Assembly: GCF_000372465.1 (NCBI RefSeq)
Contig: NZ_AQUZ01000080.1
Span: 1-35,604, forward strand
Origin: Kribbella catacumbae DSM 19601
GTDB lineage: Bacteria; Actinomycetota; Actinomycetes; Propionibacteriales; Kribbellaceae
DNA: 35,604 nucleotides
Direction: 5' to 3'
A model generated the notes under the pieces. That model was not told the DNA's origin. It saw nothing but the letters and a program-made list of their open reading frames with translations, and did no database searches. Positions 16,051-23,861 of the stretch are shown here, piece after piece. The first letter of the stretch is position 1. Each line of letters opens with the position of its first letter. A program made the translations under genes and the position numbers.

Positions 16051-17501
16051 TACGTGAGGAACCCTTCGGTGATGAGGTCGGCGATCTTCGGCAGGTAGTT
16101 CGCGTGCAGGTCGTCACGCTCCAGCAGGCTCGCCAACGCGTCCAGGATCTGCCCGACGCTGAGATCCCCATCGCAAGCACCGACGAAACCGGCGAGCACA
16201 GTGTCCACCTGCTCGGCCCGGCGCATGCCTCGCTGCCGCCGCAGCACGATCGTCGCCGGATCCTCGGCACCGGGCTGACCGGTCGTCTCCTGGATGACGT
16301 CCTCAGCCGTGGTCAGGTAGAGCCCAGTAAGATCCGCCGGCAGCCCCTGGATCCGCTCGAGCCGGTCGAGCACGTACGGCCCGATCGGCTGCTCGATCTC
16401 GTACGGCCACTCCTCCGCATGCGTGCTGCCCGCGGTGTTGCGCAGGTTGATCCAGCCCATCCCGATCGCCTCGACCTGCTGCTTGTCGAGCCACCGCAGC
16501 CAGGCGTCGTACCGGCTCGTGTACTCCGGACGCCCGTGCAGGCCGGCGTCGCGCAGCCACAGTTCGACGTACTCCGCTGGGTCAAGCTGCTCGCGTTGCA
16601 CGGCCCAGCTCGACCTGTCGCCGGTCCAGCTCGCGATTCGCTCCCGCCAGTCCTGGCCGCGGACACAGGTCCAGTTGGCGAGGAGTTGGCACCAGCCGCC
16701 TTCTGTCAGGTGCTGTGGAGCCTGCCGGACCAACTGCTCGACCACTGCGTCTCCGGCGAACCCTGTCTCGCGATAGGTGAGCCGGGCCTCCGCAGAGGGC
16801 GGCGCGATCACGTACGGCGGGTTGCTCACGATCAGGTCGAACTGCTCGCCTGCGACCGGTTCGTAAAGACTGCCGTCGCGGACGTCGAGGTCGATCCGGT
16901 TGAGCGCGGCGGTCCAGCGGGTCAGCTGGAGCGCACGAGGATTGATGTCGGTGGCAACAAGATGGCCGACGCGGTCGGCGAGGTGGAGCGCCTGGATGCC
17001 GCAACCGGTACCGACGTCGAGCGCCTTCCCTGCCTTGATCGGCACGGTCAGCTTGACCAAACTCAGACTCGCCGGAGCAATGCCCAGCACGTAATCGGAC
17101 CGCATCGGCTCACGCCGTCCGTCCAACCCAGGCGTCAGATCAGCGATCACCCACCAGTGCCGGTCATCCTCGGCATACGGCCGTACGTCGATCGCCGCCG
17201 CGACCAGATGTCCAGCTTCCTTCAAGATGCCCAGGGCAAGCAATTCAGCCAGACAACCAGGAAAGGCCTTCTCTACAAGCTCTTTCGGCGCAGCCCGCTG
17301 CAACAGGAACAACCGGATCATGGTGTCGAGCGAGTCCCCCGCGGCCGTCCGCTGGAAAGCAAGCGTCGTCTCGTTGCGCGCCAGCGCACCGTTGGCCTGC
17401 GGCCCCAGCCGCTCCGCCACTCCGTCAACCGTGTACGCCGCCACCTCAAAGGCGCCGCGCAACCGATCAACCAGCCCTGCGCTCAGCTCTTCCTCGTCCA
17501 T
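16047..17501 (-). CDS. Class I SAM-dependent methyltransferase with NPPY motif
   Basis: A 484-residue protein. The central Rossmann methyltransferase domain has motif I LDVGTGCGIQALHLA and motif IV IVSNPPYVI, the NPPY type used by enzymes that methylate amide or exocyclic nitrogen (PrmC, HemK, N6-adenine and rRNA MTases). It is flanked by an N-terminal helical domain of about 150 residues and a C-terminal helical domain of about 150 residues, an arrangement seen in a conserved actinobacterial family of unknown target. ATG 17501 (MDEEELSAG) is preferred because GAGGA lies upstream; the frame is open to 17636 but the added residues are Arg-rich and unlike protein. Its 3' end overlaps the convergent cyclase by four bases. 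Confidence 0.88.
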   Translation of the reverse strand: MDEEELSAGLVDRLRGAFEVAAYTVDGVAERLGPQANGALARNETTLAFQRTAAGDSLDTMIRLFLLQRAAPKELVEKAFPGCLAELLALGILKEAGHLVAAAIDVRPYAEDDRHWWVIADLTPGLDGRREPMRSDYVLGIAPASLSLVKLTVPIKAGKALDVGTGCGIQALHLADRVGHLVATDINPRALQLTRWTAALNRIDLDVRDGSLYEPVAGEQFDLIVSNPPYVIAPPSAEARLTYRETGFAGDAVVEQLVRQAPQHLTEGGWCQLLANWTCVRGQDWRERIASWTGDRSSWAVQREQLDPAEYVELWLRDAGLHGRPEYTSRYDAWLRWLDKQQVEAIGMGWINLRNTAGSTHAEEWPYEIEQPIGPYVLDRLERIQGLPADLTGLYLTTAEDVIQETTGQPGAEDPATIVLRRQRGMRRAEQVDTVLAGFVGACDGDLSVGQILDALASLLERDDLHANYLPKIADLITEGFLTY

Positions 17502-17665
17502 CCCCCCATCCTCGCAGGCCGCCCGCAGGCCCCAGGCCGTCGACAATGCGGTAACTAACTTGCACCTGGCGACGAAAAGTTTCCGTGTTGCTGCCTGTGC
17601 AGTCCGTCGATGAGCAGAGCGCAGCCGCCTGACCATCCCGGGACACCGACACCGCGGTACTCAGG

Positions 17666-18460
17666 TCAGAAGTAGTACGGCGTGGCGGTGCGGAACAGCT
17701 CCATGAGCTTGGCCTTCACCTGGTCGCGATGCGGGACCTGGGCGTGCGGGTGATCGTTGTCGAGGCGGAGGCCGTGGTCGACCAGCAGGTAGACGACGCG
17801 CATCGTGCGCAGCGTGTTCGAGATCTCCGGACGGAAGCCACCAGTCGGAACCGTGGCGACCGCCCGTACTGCGGGGTCGAGCCAGCTGATCGCGTCGGCT
17901 TCGGAGAGGTCCTGACGGGTCAGGGCGACCGCGAGAGCAAACCCCAGCCGATCGTCCTCGAGGTCGCGCAGCACGTACTCAGTCGGCGTCAGGAGCCGCC
18001 CGATACCCAGCCGGAGCATCTGCACGGGCTCGACGGCCGTGACGCGCGCCAGGGCGCCCAGGAGGTCGCTGCCGTGCGCGACGGCGTGCAGCCAGCCCAG
18101 TTTGGCGTCGAAGCCGCGCAGATCCTCCTCAGCGACGTACCAGCGCTCGAACGGCGGCACCCAGGACGGCTCGAAGACACCCTGGGAGACGATCGAGTCG
18201 AGGATCAGCGGCGCGAAGGCGCGGGCCTGGATCTCGGGGTCGGCGAACCGGGCCACCATCTCGTCCCCGAGCGCGCGCAACTCCTTCGCGCCGAGCAACC
18301 CGTTGCCGATCCAGGTGGCGAGCGTCGAGTAGGCCTGCCCGTCCCGGATCTGCGGATCGGGCGACCGGAGCATCGCCGAGAGTTCGTCGACGAGCTCGGC
18401 CAGCGGGCGATCAGCCGGTACGGCGAAGGCGTCTGCGCGCACCTGCGCCCAATCGGTCAT
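17666..18460 (-). CDS. DUF2785 domain protein
   Basis: A 264-residue, mostly helical, soluble protein of unknown function. The stretch YVAEEDLRGFDAKLGWLHAVAHGSDLL is the DUF2785 hallmark, with HAVAH and conserved Trp and Asp. The ATG at 18460 is preferred over upstream in-frame codons because those run into the strong hairpin at 18482-18525. No clear ribosome binding site is seen, so translation may be leaderless or weak. It lies 165 bp upstream of the methyltransferase on the same strand and is separated from the ABC genes by a terminator, so it starts its own unit. Confidence 0.8.
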   Translation of the reverse strand: MTDWAQVRADAFAVPADRPLAELVDELSAMLRSPDPQIRDGQAYSTLATWIGNGLLGAKELRALGDEMVARFADPEIQARAFAPLILDSIVSQGVFEPSWVPPFERWYVAEEDLRGFDAKLGWLHAVAHGSDLLGALARVTAVEPVQMLRLGIGRLLTPTEYVLRDLEDDRLGFALAVALTRQDLSEADAISWLDPAVRAVATVPTGGFRPEISNTLRTMRVVYLLVDHGLRLDNDHPHAQVPHRDQVKAKLMELFRTATPYYF

Positions 18461-18481
18461 GCAGCGCAGGCTAACAAAGGA

Positions 18482-18525
18482 AACGGCCCATGGGACATCT
18501 GTTTCCAGATGTTCCATGGGCCGTT
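18482..18525 (-). terminator. Terminator of the ABC-2 exporter operon
   Basis: Arms 18482-18501 and 18506-18525 form a 20-bp stem with one G-U wobble and a 4-base loop. Read on the minus strand it is followed by TTTCCTTTG, a weak U-tract. It separates the exporter genes from the DUF2785 gene. Confidence 0.8.
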
Positions 18526-18561
18526 AGCGGCCAGGACCCCTCAGCCCGGCCGGACCTCGCA

Positions 18562-18587
18562 CCGCCGGGCGGCTACCCACCCGGCGG
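18562..18587 (-). terminator. GC-rich hairpin after the ABC-2 permease gene
   Basis: CCGCCGGG (18562-18569) pairs with CCCGGCGG (18580-18587), 10-base loop, just beyond the permease stop. It is probably a first-stage terminator or 3'-end stabiliser ahead of the longer hairpin. Confidence 0.5.
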
Positions 18588-18596
18588 CCGTCTTTC

Positions 18597-19349
18597 TCAG
18601 GCGTCGCGCTTCTTCGCGACCACCAGGGAGATGACCAGCAGACCGATCGCCCAGGCGGCGAAGTAGATCAGCGACCAGGTCGGCGACATCACCGCGTCGG
18701 AGGCGTCGGCCGTGCCGTCGGTCGTGCCCTGGTTGCCGAGGATGAACCAGCTGGCCCGGTTGAACGGACCCCAGTCGGCGAGGAAGTCGCCGACCTTGGG
18801 GATCGTCTGACCGATGCCCTCGATCAGCAGCGGCCAGCAGATCACGACGGCGATCGCGCCGGCGCTCTGCCGGATCAGGGTGCCGATCGCAATCGCGATG
18901 AGCGCGGCCAGGAAATAGACCAAGGCGACACCGAGCACAGCACGCCACTCCGCGCCGGTGGTCAGCGCGAGGTCAGCGTCCGAGACGAGAACTGTCCCCA
19001 GTCCCAAGGCGCCGAAAGCGGCGACCAGGCCGACGACGGCGCTGAGCGTGGCAGCGACCAGTGCCTTCGACAGCAGGATCGGGATCCGCTTGGGCACCGA
19101 CAGGAAGCTGGTGCGGATGGTCCCGAACCGGTACTCCGTGGTGACGGCCAGGGTTGCCATCACCATCATCACCATCAGGCCGAACTGGTAGGTGCTGACG
19201 GCGTCGGCCGGCCGCCAGACGGTGTCGTCCGGGGCGAAGATGAAGCCGAGTGTGACGAACCCGTCGGCCAGCACCAGGGCGAGCACCATGCACCACCAGG
19301 GTGACCGGGTGCTGAAGAGCTTGATCCGCTCCACTGTGACCAGGGACAT
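18597..19349 (-). CDS. ABC-2 type exporter, membrane permease
   Basis: A 250-residue integral membrane protein with about six hydrophobic segments: near 20-38, 55-75, 100-125, 140-160, 165-185 and 225-243. The second loop contains TTEYRFGTIRTSFLSVPKR, the coupling-helix region typical of ABC-2 permeases that contacts the ATPase. Its ATG overlaps the ATPase stop by one base (TGATG), so the two are translated together. The pair would form a homodimeric-permease exporter; the cargo (drug, lipid or peptide) is not evident. Confidence 0.9.
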   Translation of the reverse strand: MSLVTVERIKLFSTRSPWWCMVLALVLADGFVTLGFIFAPDDTVWRPADAVSTYQFGLMVMMVMATLAVTTEYRFGTIRTSFLSVPKRIPILLSKALVAATLSAVVGLVAAFGALGLGTVLVSDADLALTTGAEWRAVLGVALVYFLAALIAIAIGTLIRQSAGAIAVVICWPLLIEGIGQTIPKVGDFLADWGPFNRASWFILGNQGTTDGTADASDAVMSPTWSLIYFAAWAIGLLVISLVVAKKRDA

Positions 19350-20329
19350 CAGTTCTTCTCCTCTGCTGCCACGACGAGCTCGACGGCCGGCACCGGCGGT
19401 GCCTGCTGCGTGTCGTGCGCGTGGTACTGCACCGAGTCACCGGTCATCTGCATGAAGGCAGCCTCCAGGGAGCCGCGCTGCAGCGTCAGCTCGTGCAGCA
19501 CGATGCCCTGCGCGGCGGCCGTCTCACCGATGGCGTCGGTGGTCACCTCGCCATCGACGAACAGCACCTTGCCCTCGTCCTCGACATCTTCGATCCGGGT
19601 CATCAGGTTGCCCTGCTGGAGAACGCTCTGCAGCTGGTCGAGCTGTGGGCTGCGCACCTTGATGCTGCTGCCGCTGGCATTGTTGACGAAGTTCTTGGTG
19701 CTGGTCTGCGAGATCAACCGTCCGCGGCCGATCACCACCAGCTCCTCGGCCGTCAGCGCCATCTCGGACAGCAGGTGGCTGGACACGAAGACCGTCCGGC
19801 CTTCGTCGGCCAGACGGTGCATGAACTTGCGAATCCAGACGATGCCCTCGGGGTCGAGGCCGTTGACCGGCTCGTCGAACAGCAGGATCTCCGGGTCGCC
19901 CAGCAGGGCCCCTGCGATGCCGAGGCGCTGCGACATACCCAGCGAGTATGCACCGGCGCGCTTGCCGGCCACCGCGGTCAGGCCGACCGCATCGAGTACC
20001 TCGTCCACCCGGCCCTTCGGCAGCTTGTTGGAGGCCGCCATCCAGGCCAGGTGCGCACGGGCGGACCGGTTCGGGTGCACCCACTTGGCGTCCAGCAATG
20101 CGCCGACCTTGCTGAGTGGCTGCTTGAGATCGCGGTAGTGCTGGCCGTCGATCCGGACGTCACCCGAGGTCGGGGTGTCCAGGCCGAGGATCATCCGCAT
20201 CGTGGTCGACTTGCCGGCCCCGTTCGGGCCGAGGAAGCCGGTCACCTTGCCGGGTTTCACCTCGAAGGAAAGGTTGTCAACGGCAACTGTGCTGCCGTAT
20301 CGCTTGGTGAGGCCGGTTGCCTCGATCAT
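19349..20329 (-). CDS. ABC-2 type exporter, ATPase subunit
   Basis: A 326-residue ATP-binding subunit of the CcmA/DrrA type. Walker A is GPNGAGKST, the signature is YSLGMSQRL (a Met replaces the usual Gly in the LSGGQ core), Walker B is ILLFDEPVNGLDPEG, and the H-loop is VSSHLL. A C-terminal extension of about 100 residues follows the nucleotide domain, as in DrrA-like exporters. ATG 20329 is chosen for its GAGGAG six bases upstream; an in-frame upstream codon at 20386 has none. It couples ATP hydrolysis to export through the permease encoded immediately downstream. Confidence 0.93.
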   Translation of the reverse strand: MIEATGLTKRYGSTVAVDNLSFEVKPGKVTGFLGPNGAGKSTTMRMILGLDTPTSGDVRIDGQHYRDLKQPLSKVGALLDAKWVHPNRSARAHLAWMAASNKLPKGRVDEVLDAVGLTAVAGKRAGAYSLGMSQRLGIAGALLGDPEILLFDEPVNGLDPEGIVWIRKFMHRLADEGRTVFVSSHLLSEMALTAEELVVIGRGRLISQTSTKNFVNNASGSSIKVRSPQLDQLQSVLQQGNLMTRIEDVEDEGKVLFVDGEVTTDAIGETAAAQGIVLHELTLQRGSLEAAFMQMTGDSVQYHAHDTQQAPPVPAVELVVAAEEKN

Positions 20330-20581
20330 GCCGTGCTCCTCGTTCGGTGGCGCGCCAGTGAATTCATGGGCGGGCTGTGTCCCCATCAGTATCGAGGCCT
20401 GTCCGGGTCAGCACATCGGACCCGGGGCGGACCTGGTGTGTCCACCCTTAGGTGGATTGTGCCGTCCCCCGGACCGGGGTTGCCATCGGTTAACCCCCTG
20501 ACCTACCCCCGACACTGCCGTACTACGGCCCGCGGCGCATCCGACCAAAGTCGACGCCGGATGGCCGAACGTCTCGTTCCG
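20330..20581. promoter_or_regulatory. Upstream region of the ABC-2 operon with two dyads
   Basis: No gene is supported. Two perfect inverted repeats stand out: CCGGGTC/GACCCGG (20403-20409 and 20419-20425) and TCCACC/GGTGGA (20441-20446 and 20451-20456). Both lie 70-130 bp upstream of the ATPase start, where an operator would be expected. The regulator is not encoded next to the pair. Binding is inferred. Confidence 0.35.
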
Positions 20582-20685
20582 CCCACCACCTGTTCATTCG
20601 CCCCCTTTTCACCCTGCCTGCGGGCAGATCCGGCGGATCCGGGCGTCCTGGAGGGTGAAAAGGGGGCGAATGAACAGGTGGTGGG
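20582..20685. repeat. Perfect 34-bp inverted repeat with 36-base spacer
   Basis: Arms 20582-20615 and 20652-20685 are exact reverse complements over 34 bases. The core reads TTCATTCGCCCCCTTTTCA on the left arm. The spacer contains a further small stem (GATCC/GGATC). It sits between the hppA terminator and the ABC-2 promoter region. It is far longer and more perfect than the ordinary terminators in this window, and no open frame crosses it on a supported gene. It could be a MITE-like or foldback element, a processed RNA hairpin, or a strong boundary element. Confidence 0.9.
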
Positions 20686-20731
20686 GGGTGGATGAAAGTC
20701 ACTCCCAGCTGATGGTCGCCACCAAAGACGG

Positions 20732-20762
20732 GAGGCCCGCCGGAACGCGTCCGGCGGGCCTC
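20732..20762 (-). terminator. hppA terminator
   Basis: GAGGCCCGCCGGA and its exact complement (20732-20744 with 20750-20762) form a 13-bp stem with a 5-base loop, about 20 bases past the hppA stop. Read on the minus strand it is followed by CCGTCTTT. Confidence 0.85.
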
Positions 20763-20783
20763 TCGGCGTACTGCGTCAGGCGG

Positions 20784-23090
20784 TCACGCCGCTGCGTTGA
20801 CCTCGGCCGGCGTGTCGGAGATGACCGACTCCCGGCGCTTGGAGACGACCACGGCCGCGACGATGATCGCGAACGCGACCAGCGCGATAGCGATCCGCAG
20901 TCCGGTGTTGGTGTCCTCACCGATCGACGACATCCCGACGACGGCCGGTGCGATCAGCACGGAGACCAGGTTCATCACCTTGATCAGCGGGTTGATGGCC
21001 GGGCCGGCGGTGTCCTTGAACGGGTCGCCCACGGTGTCACCGATGATGGTGGCCTCGTGTGCCGGCGAACCCTTGCCGCCGTGGTTGCCGTCCTCGACCA
21101 GCTTCTTCGCGTTGTCCCAGGCGCCACCGGAGTTGGCCAGGAAGACGGCCATCAGGGTGCCGCTGGCGATCGCGCCGGCCAGGTAGCCGGCCAGCGCCGA
21201 GGCGCCCAGACCGAAGCCGACCGCGATCGGTGCCGCGATCGCGAGCAGACCGGGGGTGGCCAGCTCACGCAGCGAGTCGCGGGTGCAGATGTCGACGACC
21301 TTGCCGTACTCCGGCTTGCCGGTGCCTTCCATGATCCCGGGGATGTCGCGGAACTGGCGACGAACCTCGTAGACGACCGCACCGGCGGCGCGGCCGACGG
21401 CGTTGATCAGCAGTCCGGAGAACATGAAGACGACCGCGGCACCGATGATCAGGCCGACCAGCGTCGACGGGTCGAACACCAGCGCGTCCACGTTGAACGC
21501 GGCGTCGCCGGCGTCGTTCAGCACCGCGTAGATCGAGTCCGTGTAGGAACCGAACAGCGCGGTCGCCGCGAGTACCGCGGTGGCGATCGCGATGCCCTTG
21601 GTGATCGCCTTGGTGGTGTTGCCGACGGCGTCCAGCTCGGTCAGGATCTGGGCCGCTTCGCCGTCCACGTCACCGGACATCTCGGCGATGCCCTGCGCGT
21701 TGTCGGAGACCGGACCGAAGGTGTCCATCGCGACGATGACGCCGACGGTGGTGAGCAGACCGCCACCGGCCAGCGCGATCGCGAACAGGGCGAGCACACC
21801 GGAGCCACCGACCAGGAAGGCGCCGTAGACAGCAGCGGCGATCACCAGAGCGGTGTAGACGGCGGATTCGAAGCCGACCGAGATCCCGGACAGGATGACG
21901 GTTGCGGCACCGGTCAGCGAGGTCCGGCCGACGTCCTGCACCGGCTTGTCCTCGGTACCGGTGAAGTAACCGGTCAGGGCCAGGATGATCGCGGCCAGCA
22001 CGATGCCGATGATCACCGAGACGGTGGCGATGACCCGGGGGTCACCGTCCTGCGCGGCGATCTTCTCGGTCGCGCCGGTCAGGTCGCCGAACTTGCTCGG
22101 CAGGTAGGAGAACGCCGCGACCGCACACAGCACCGCTGAGATCGCCGCGGAGATGTAGAACGCCCGGTTGATCGTCCGCAGACCGTTCTCGCCGGCCCGC
22201 GGCTTGGTCAGGTAGACCCCGATGACCGCGGTGACGGCACCGATGGCCGGCACGATCAGCGGGAAGATCAGGCCCTGCTCGCCGAAGGCGGCCTTGCCCA
22301 GGATCAGCGACGCCACCAGCATGACGGCGTACGACTCGAACAGGTCGGCGGCCATACCGGCGCAGTCACCGACGTTGTCGCCCACGTTGTCGGCGATGGT
22401 CGCGGCGTTGCGCGGGTCGTCCTCGGGGATGTTCTGCTCGACCTTGCCGACCAGGTCCGCGCCGACGTCGGCGGCCTTGGTGAAGATGCCACCGCCGACC
22501 CGCATGAACATGGCGAGCATGGCGGCACCGAAGCCGAAGCCCTCGAGCACCGTCGGGGCGTCACCCTTGAAGAGCAGCACCACCAGGGCGGCACCGAACA
22601 GGCCGAGGCCCACGGTCGCCATTCCGACCGTTCCACCGGTCCGGAACGCGACGCGCATGGCGGGCTCGCGCCCCTCGTCCCGCGCGGCGGCGGCGACGCG
22701 GACGTTGGCCCGGGTCGCGAGCCACATGCCCAGGTAGCCGATGGCGGCGGAGAAGCCCGCACCGACGAGGAAGAAGACGGAGCGGAAGATCTTCAGCGTG
22801 GTCTCGTTGTCACCGTCACTGTGCACTGGCAACAGGAACAGCAGCAGGAACGCCACCACGGCGAAGATCGACAGCGTCTTGAACTGGCGTGACAGATAGG
22901 CCGAAGCGCCTTCCTGCACCGCCAACGCGATCGTCTTCATGTTCTCGGTGCCATCGTTCGCGGCAAGCACCTGACCGCGGAACACCATCGCGATGGCGAC
23001 CGCGAAGATCGCGATCACTCCGACGACGATGACCAGCGTGGTGTTGCTCGACGAAAGATCCACCGCTTGTACAGCAAGCAGCCCGGACAT
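20784..23090 (-). CDS. hppA: Membrane H+-translocating pyrophosphatase, K+-independent type
   Basis: A 768-residue integral membrane pump that hydrolyses cytosolic pyrophosphate and moves protons. It has about 16 hydrophobic segments. The substrate-binding signature DVGADLVGKVE is intact, as are the acidic motifs DNVGDNVGDCAGMAADLFE and DTFGPVSDNAQGI. In GNTTKAITKG, Lys494 and Thr497 occupy the positions equivalent to 460 and 463 in the Carboxydothermus enzyme; Lys there marks the K+-independent class. The start ATG follows AAGGAGGA by three bases. It lies downstream of bldG on the same strand but behind its own leader. A strong terminator follows. The order hppA-bldG-divergent helicase recalls Streptomyces. 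Confidence 0.97.
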   Translation of the reverse strand: MSGLLAVQAVDLSSSNTTLVIVVGVIAIFAVAIAMVFRGQVLAANDGTENMKTIALAVQEGASAYLSRQFKTLSIFAVVAFLLLFLLPVHSDGDNETTLKIFRSVFFLVGAGFSAAIGYLGMWLATRANVRVAAAARDEGREPAMRVAFRTGGTVGMATVGLGLFGAALVVLLFKGDAPTVLEGFGFGAAMLAMFMRVGGGIFTKAADVGADLVGKVEQNIPEDDPRNAATIADNVGDNVGDCAGMAADLFESYAVMLVASLILGKAAFGEQGLIFPLIVPAIGAVTAVIGVYLTKPRAGENGLRTINRAFYISAAISAVLCAVAAFSYLPSKFGDLTGATEKIAAQDGDPRVIATVSVIIGIVLAAIILALTGYFTGTEDKPVQDVGRTSLTGAATVILSGISVGFESAVYTALVIAAAVYGAFLVGGSGVLALFAIALAGGGLLTTVGVIVAMDTFGPVSDNAQGIAEMSGDVDGEAAQILTELDAVGNTTKAITKGIAIATAVLAATALFGSYTDSIYAVLNDAGDAAFNVDALVFDPSTLVGLIIGAAVVFMFSGLLINAVGRAAGAVVYEVRRQFRDIPGIMEGTGKPEYGKVVDICTRDSLRELATPGLLAIAAPIAVGFGLGASALAGYLAGAIASGTLMAVFLANSGGAWDNAKKLVEDGNHGGKGSPAHEATIIGDTVGDPFKDTAGPAINPLIKVMNLVSVLIAPAVVGMSSIGEDTNTGLRIAIALVAFAIIVAAVVVSKRRESVISDTPAEVNAAA

Positions 23091-23327
23091 CCGTCCTCCT
23101 TGTTGGCAACCCTCAGGGCTGAACGGCCCCCGTACTGCCGCAACCGAAGGGTTGAGAATTACGACACAGCGCCAATGGCCTGGCGCGGTGGGTCACTCTA
23201 ACGGGTAAACGACCAGACCTCACGACAGGGTGGTCTATGCCATACCCAGGGCCGACGGCAAGCAGTTCACCGTCTGTGATCGCGGGGACACCAGATTCCA
23301 GCCCTCGCGATCCGGCCCGGAGCCGCC
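23091..23327 (-). promoter_or_regulatory. hppA leader and bldG 3' region
   Basis: This 237-bp stretch holds no supported gene. A hairpin at 23278-23312 (GATCGCG with CGCGATC, extended by GGG/CCC across one bulge) likely ends bldG transcription. A TAGAGT-type -10 element for hppA appears near 23195-23200 on the minus strand, without a convincing -35. In Streptomyces an anti-sigma factor gene occupies the equivalent position; none is present here. Confidence 0.45.
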
Positions 23328-23657
23328 TCAGATGGCCGAGGCGACGTCCGGATGGATCTCGAACACCTTGGTCAGGCCGGTGATCCGGAAGATCTTGAGC
23401 AAGCGCTCCTGGGTGCAGACCAGCGACAGCGAACCGTCGTGGGTCCGCACCCGTTTCAGTCCGCCGACCAGCACGCCGAGACCGGTGGAGTCCAGAAACT
23501 CCACTCTTTCAAGGTCGACGACGAGGTCGTACTGACCCGCGTCCACCAGCGTGACGATGGTTTCGCGGAGCTTCGGCGCGGTGTAGACGTCGATCTCCCC
23601 ACCCACTTCGACGACGGTGCGCCCACCCTCTGTGCGCGTCGTCAGCGACAGATCCAC
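23328..23657 (-). CDS. bldG: BldG-type anti-sigma factor antagonist (STAS domain)
   Basis: A 109-residue single STAS domain. From the N-terminus MDLSLTTR through VVEVGGEIDVYTAPKLRE, FLDSTGLGVLVGGLKRVR and LKIFRITGLTKVF it follows Streptomyces BldG nearly residue for residue as recalled. The phosphorylatable serine is S57 in FLDSTGLG, the same number as in BldG. The start is GTG 23657, five bases after a GGAGG; the upstream in-frame ATG at 23687 has no such site and adds ten unrelated residues. The protein would bind and neutralise a serine-kinase anti-sigma factor when unphosphorylated. No anti-sigma gene follows it. Confidence 0.92.
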   Translation of the reverse strand: MDLSLTTRTEGGRTVVEVGGEIDVYTAPKLRETIVTLVDAGQYDLVVDLERVEFLDSTGLGVLVGGLKRVRTHDGSLSLVCTQERLLKIFRITGLTKVFEIHPDVASAI

Positions 23658-23774
23658 TTCGGCCTCCGATCCCGTGAACTGTTGCATTCAACCATGTACG
23701 GACCGTGAGTAGGGCCGTGTACGAAAACTCTTTCATTTCGGTGCATCCCCCGTCGAGCCACCTGTCCAAAGTGA

Positions 23775-23798
23775 CGTGTGCATCCGCATTTGCACACG
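23775..23798. promoter_or_regulatory. 8-bp dyad in the bldG-helicase divergent promoter region
   Basis: CGTGTGCA and TGCACACG are exact reverse complements with an 8-base spacer. The site lies in the 204-bp region between the divergent bldG and helicase genes, 64 bp from the helicase start. The length and symmetry suit a dimeric regulator. The regulator is unknown. Confidence 0.45.
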
Positions 23799-23861
23799 GC
23801 TTCCGCATCCGCTCGTGCACTCTCGGTCCACCCTGTCCATGGTCTTGACTAGGGTCGAACC

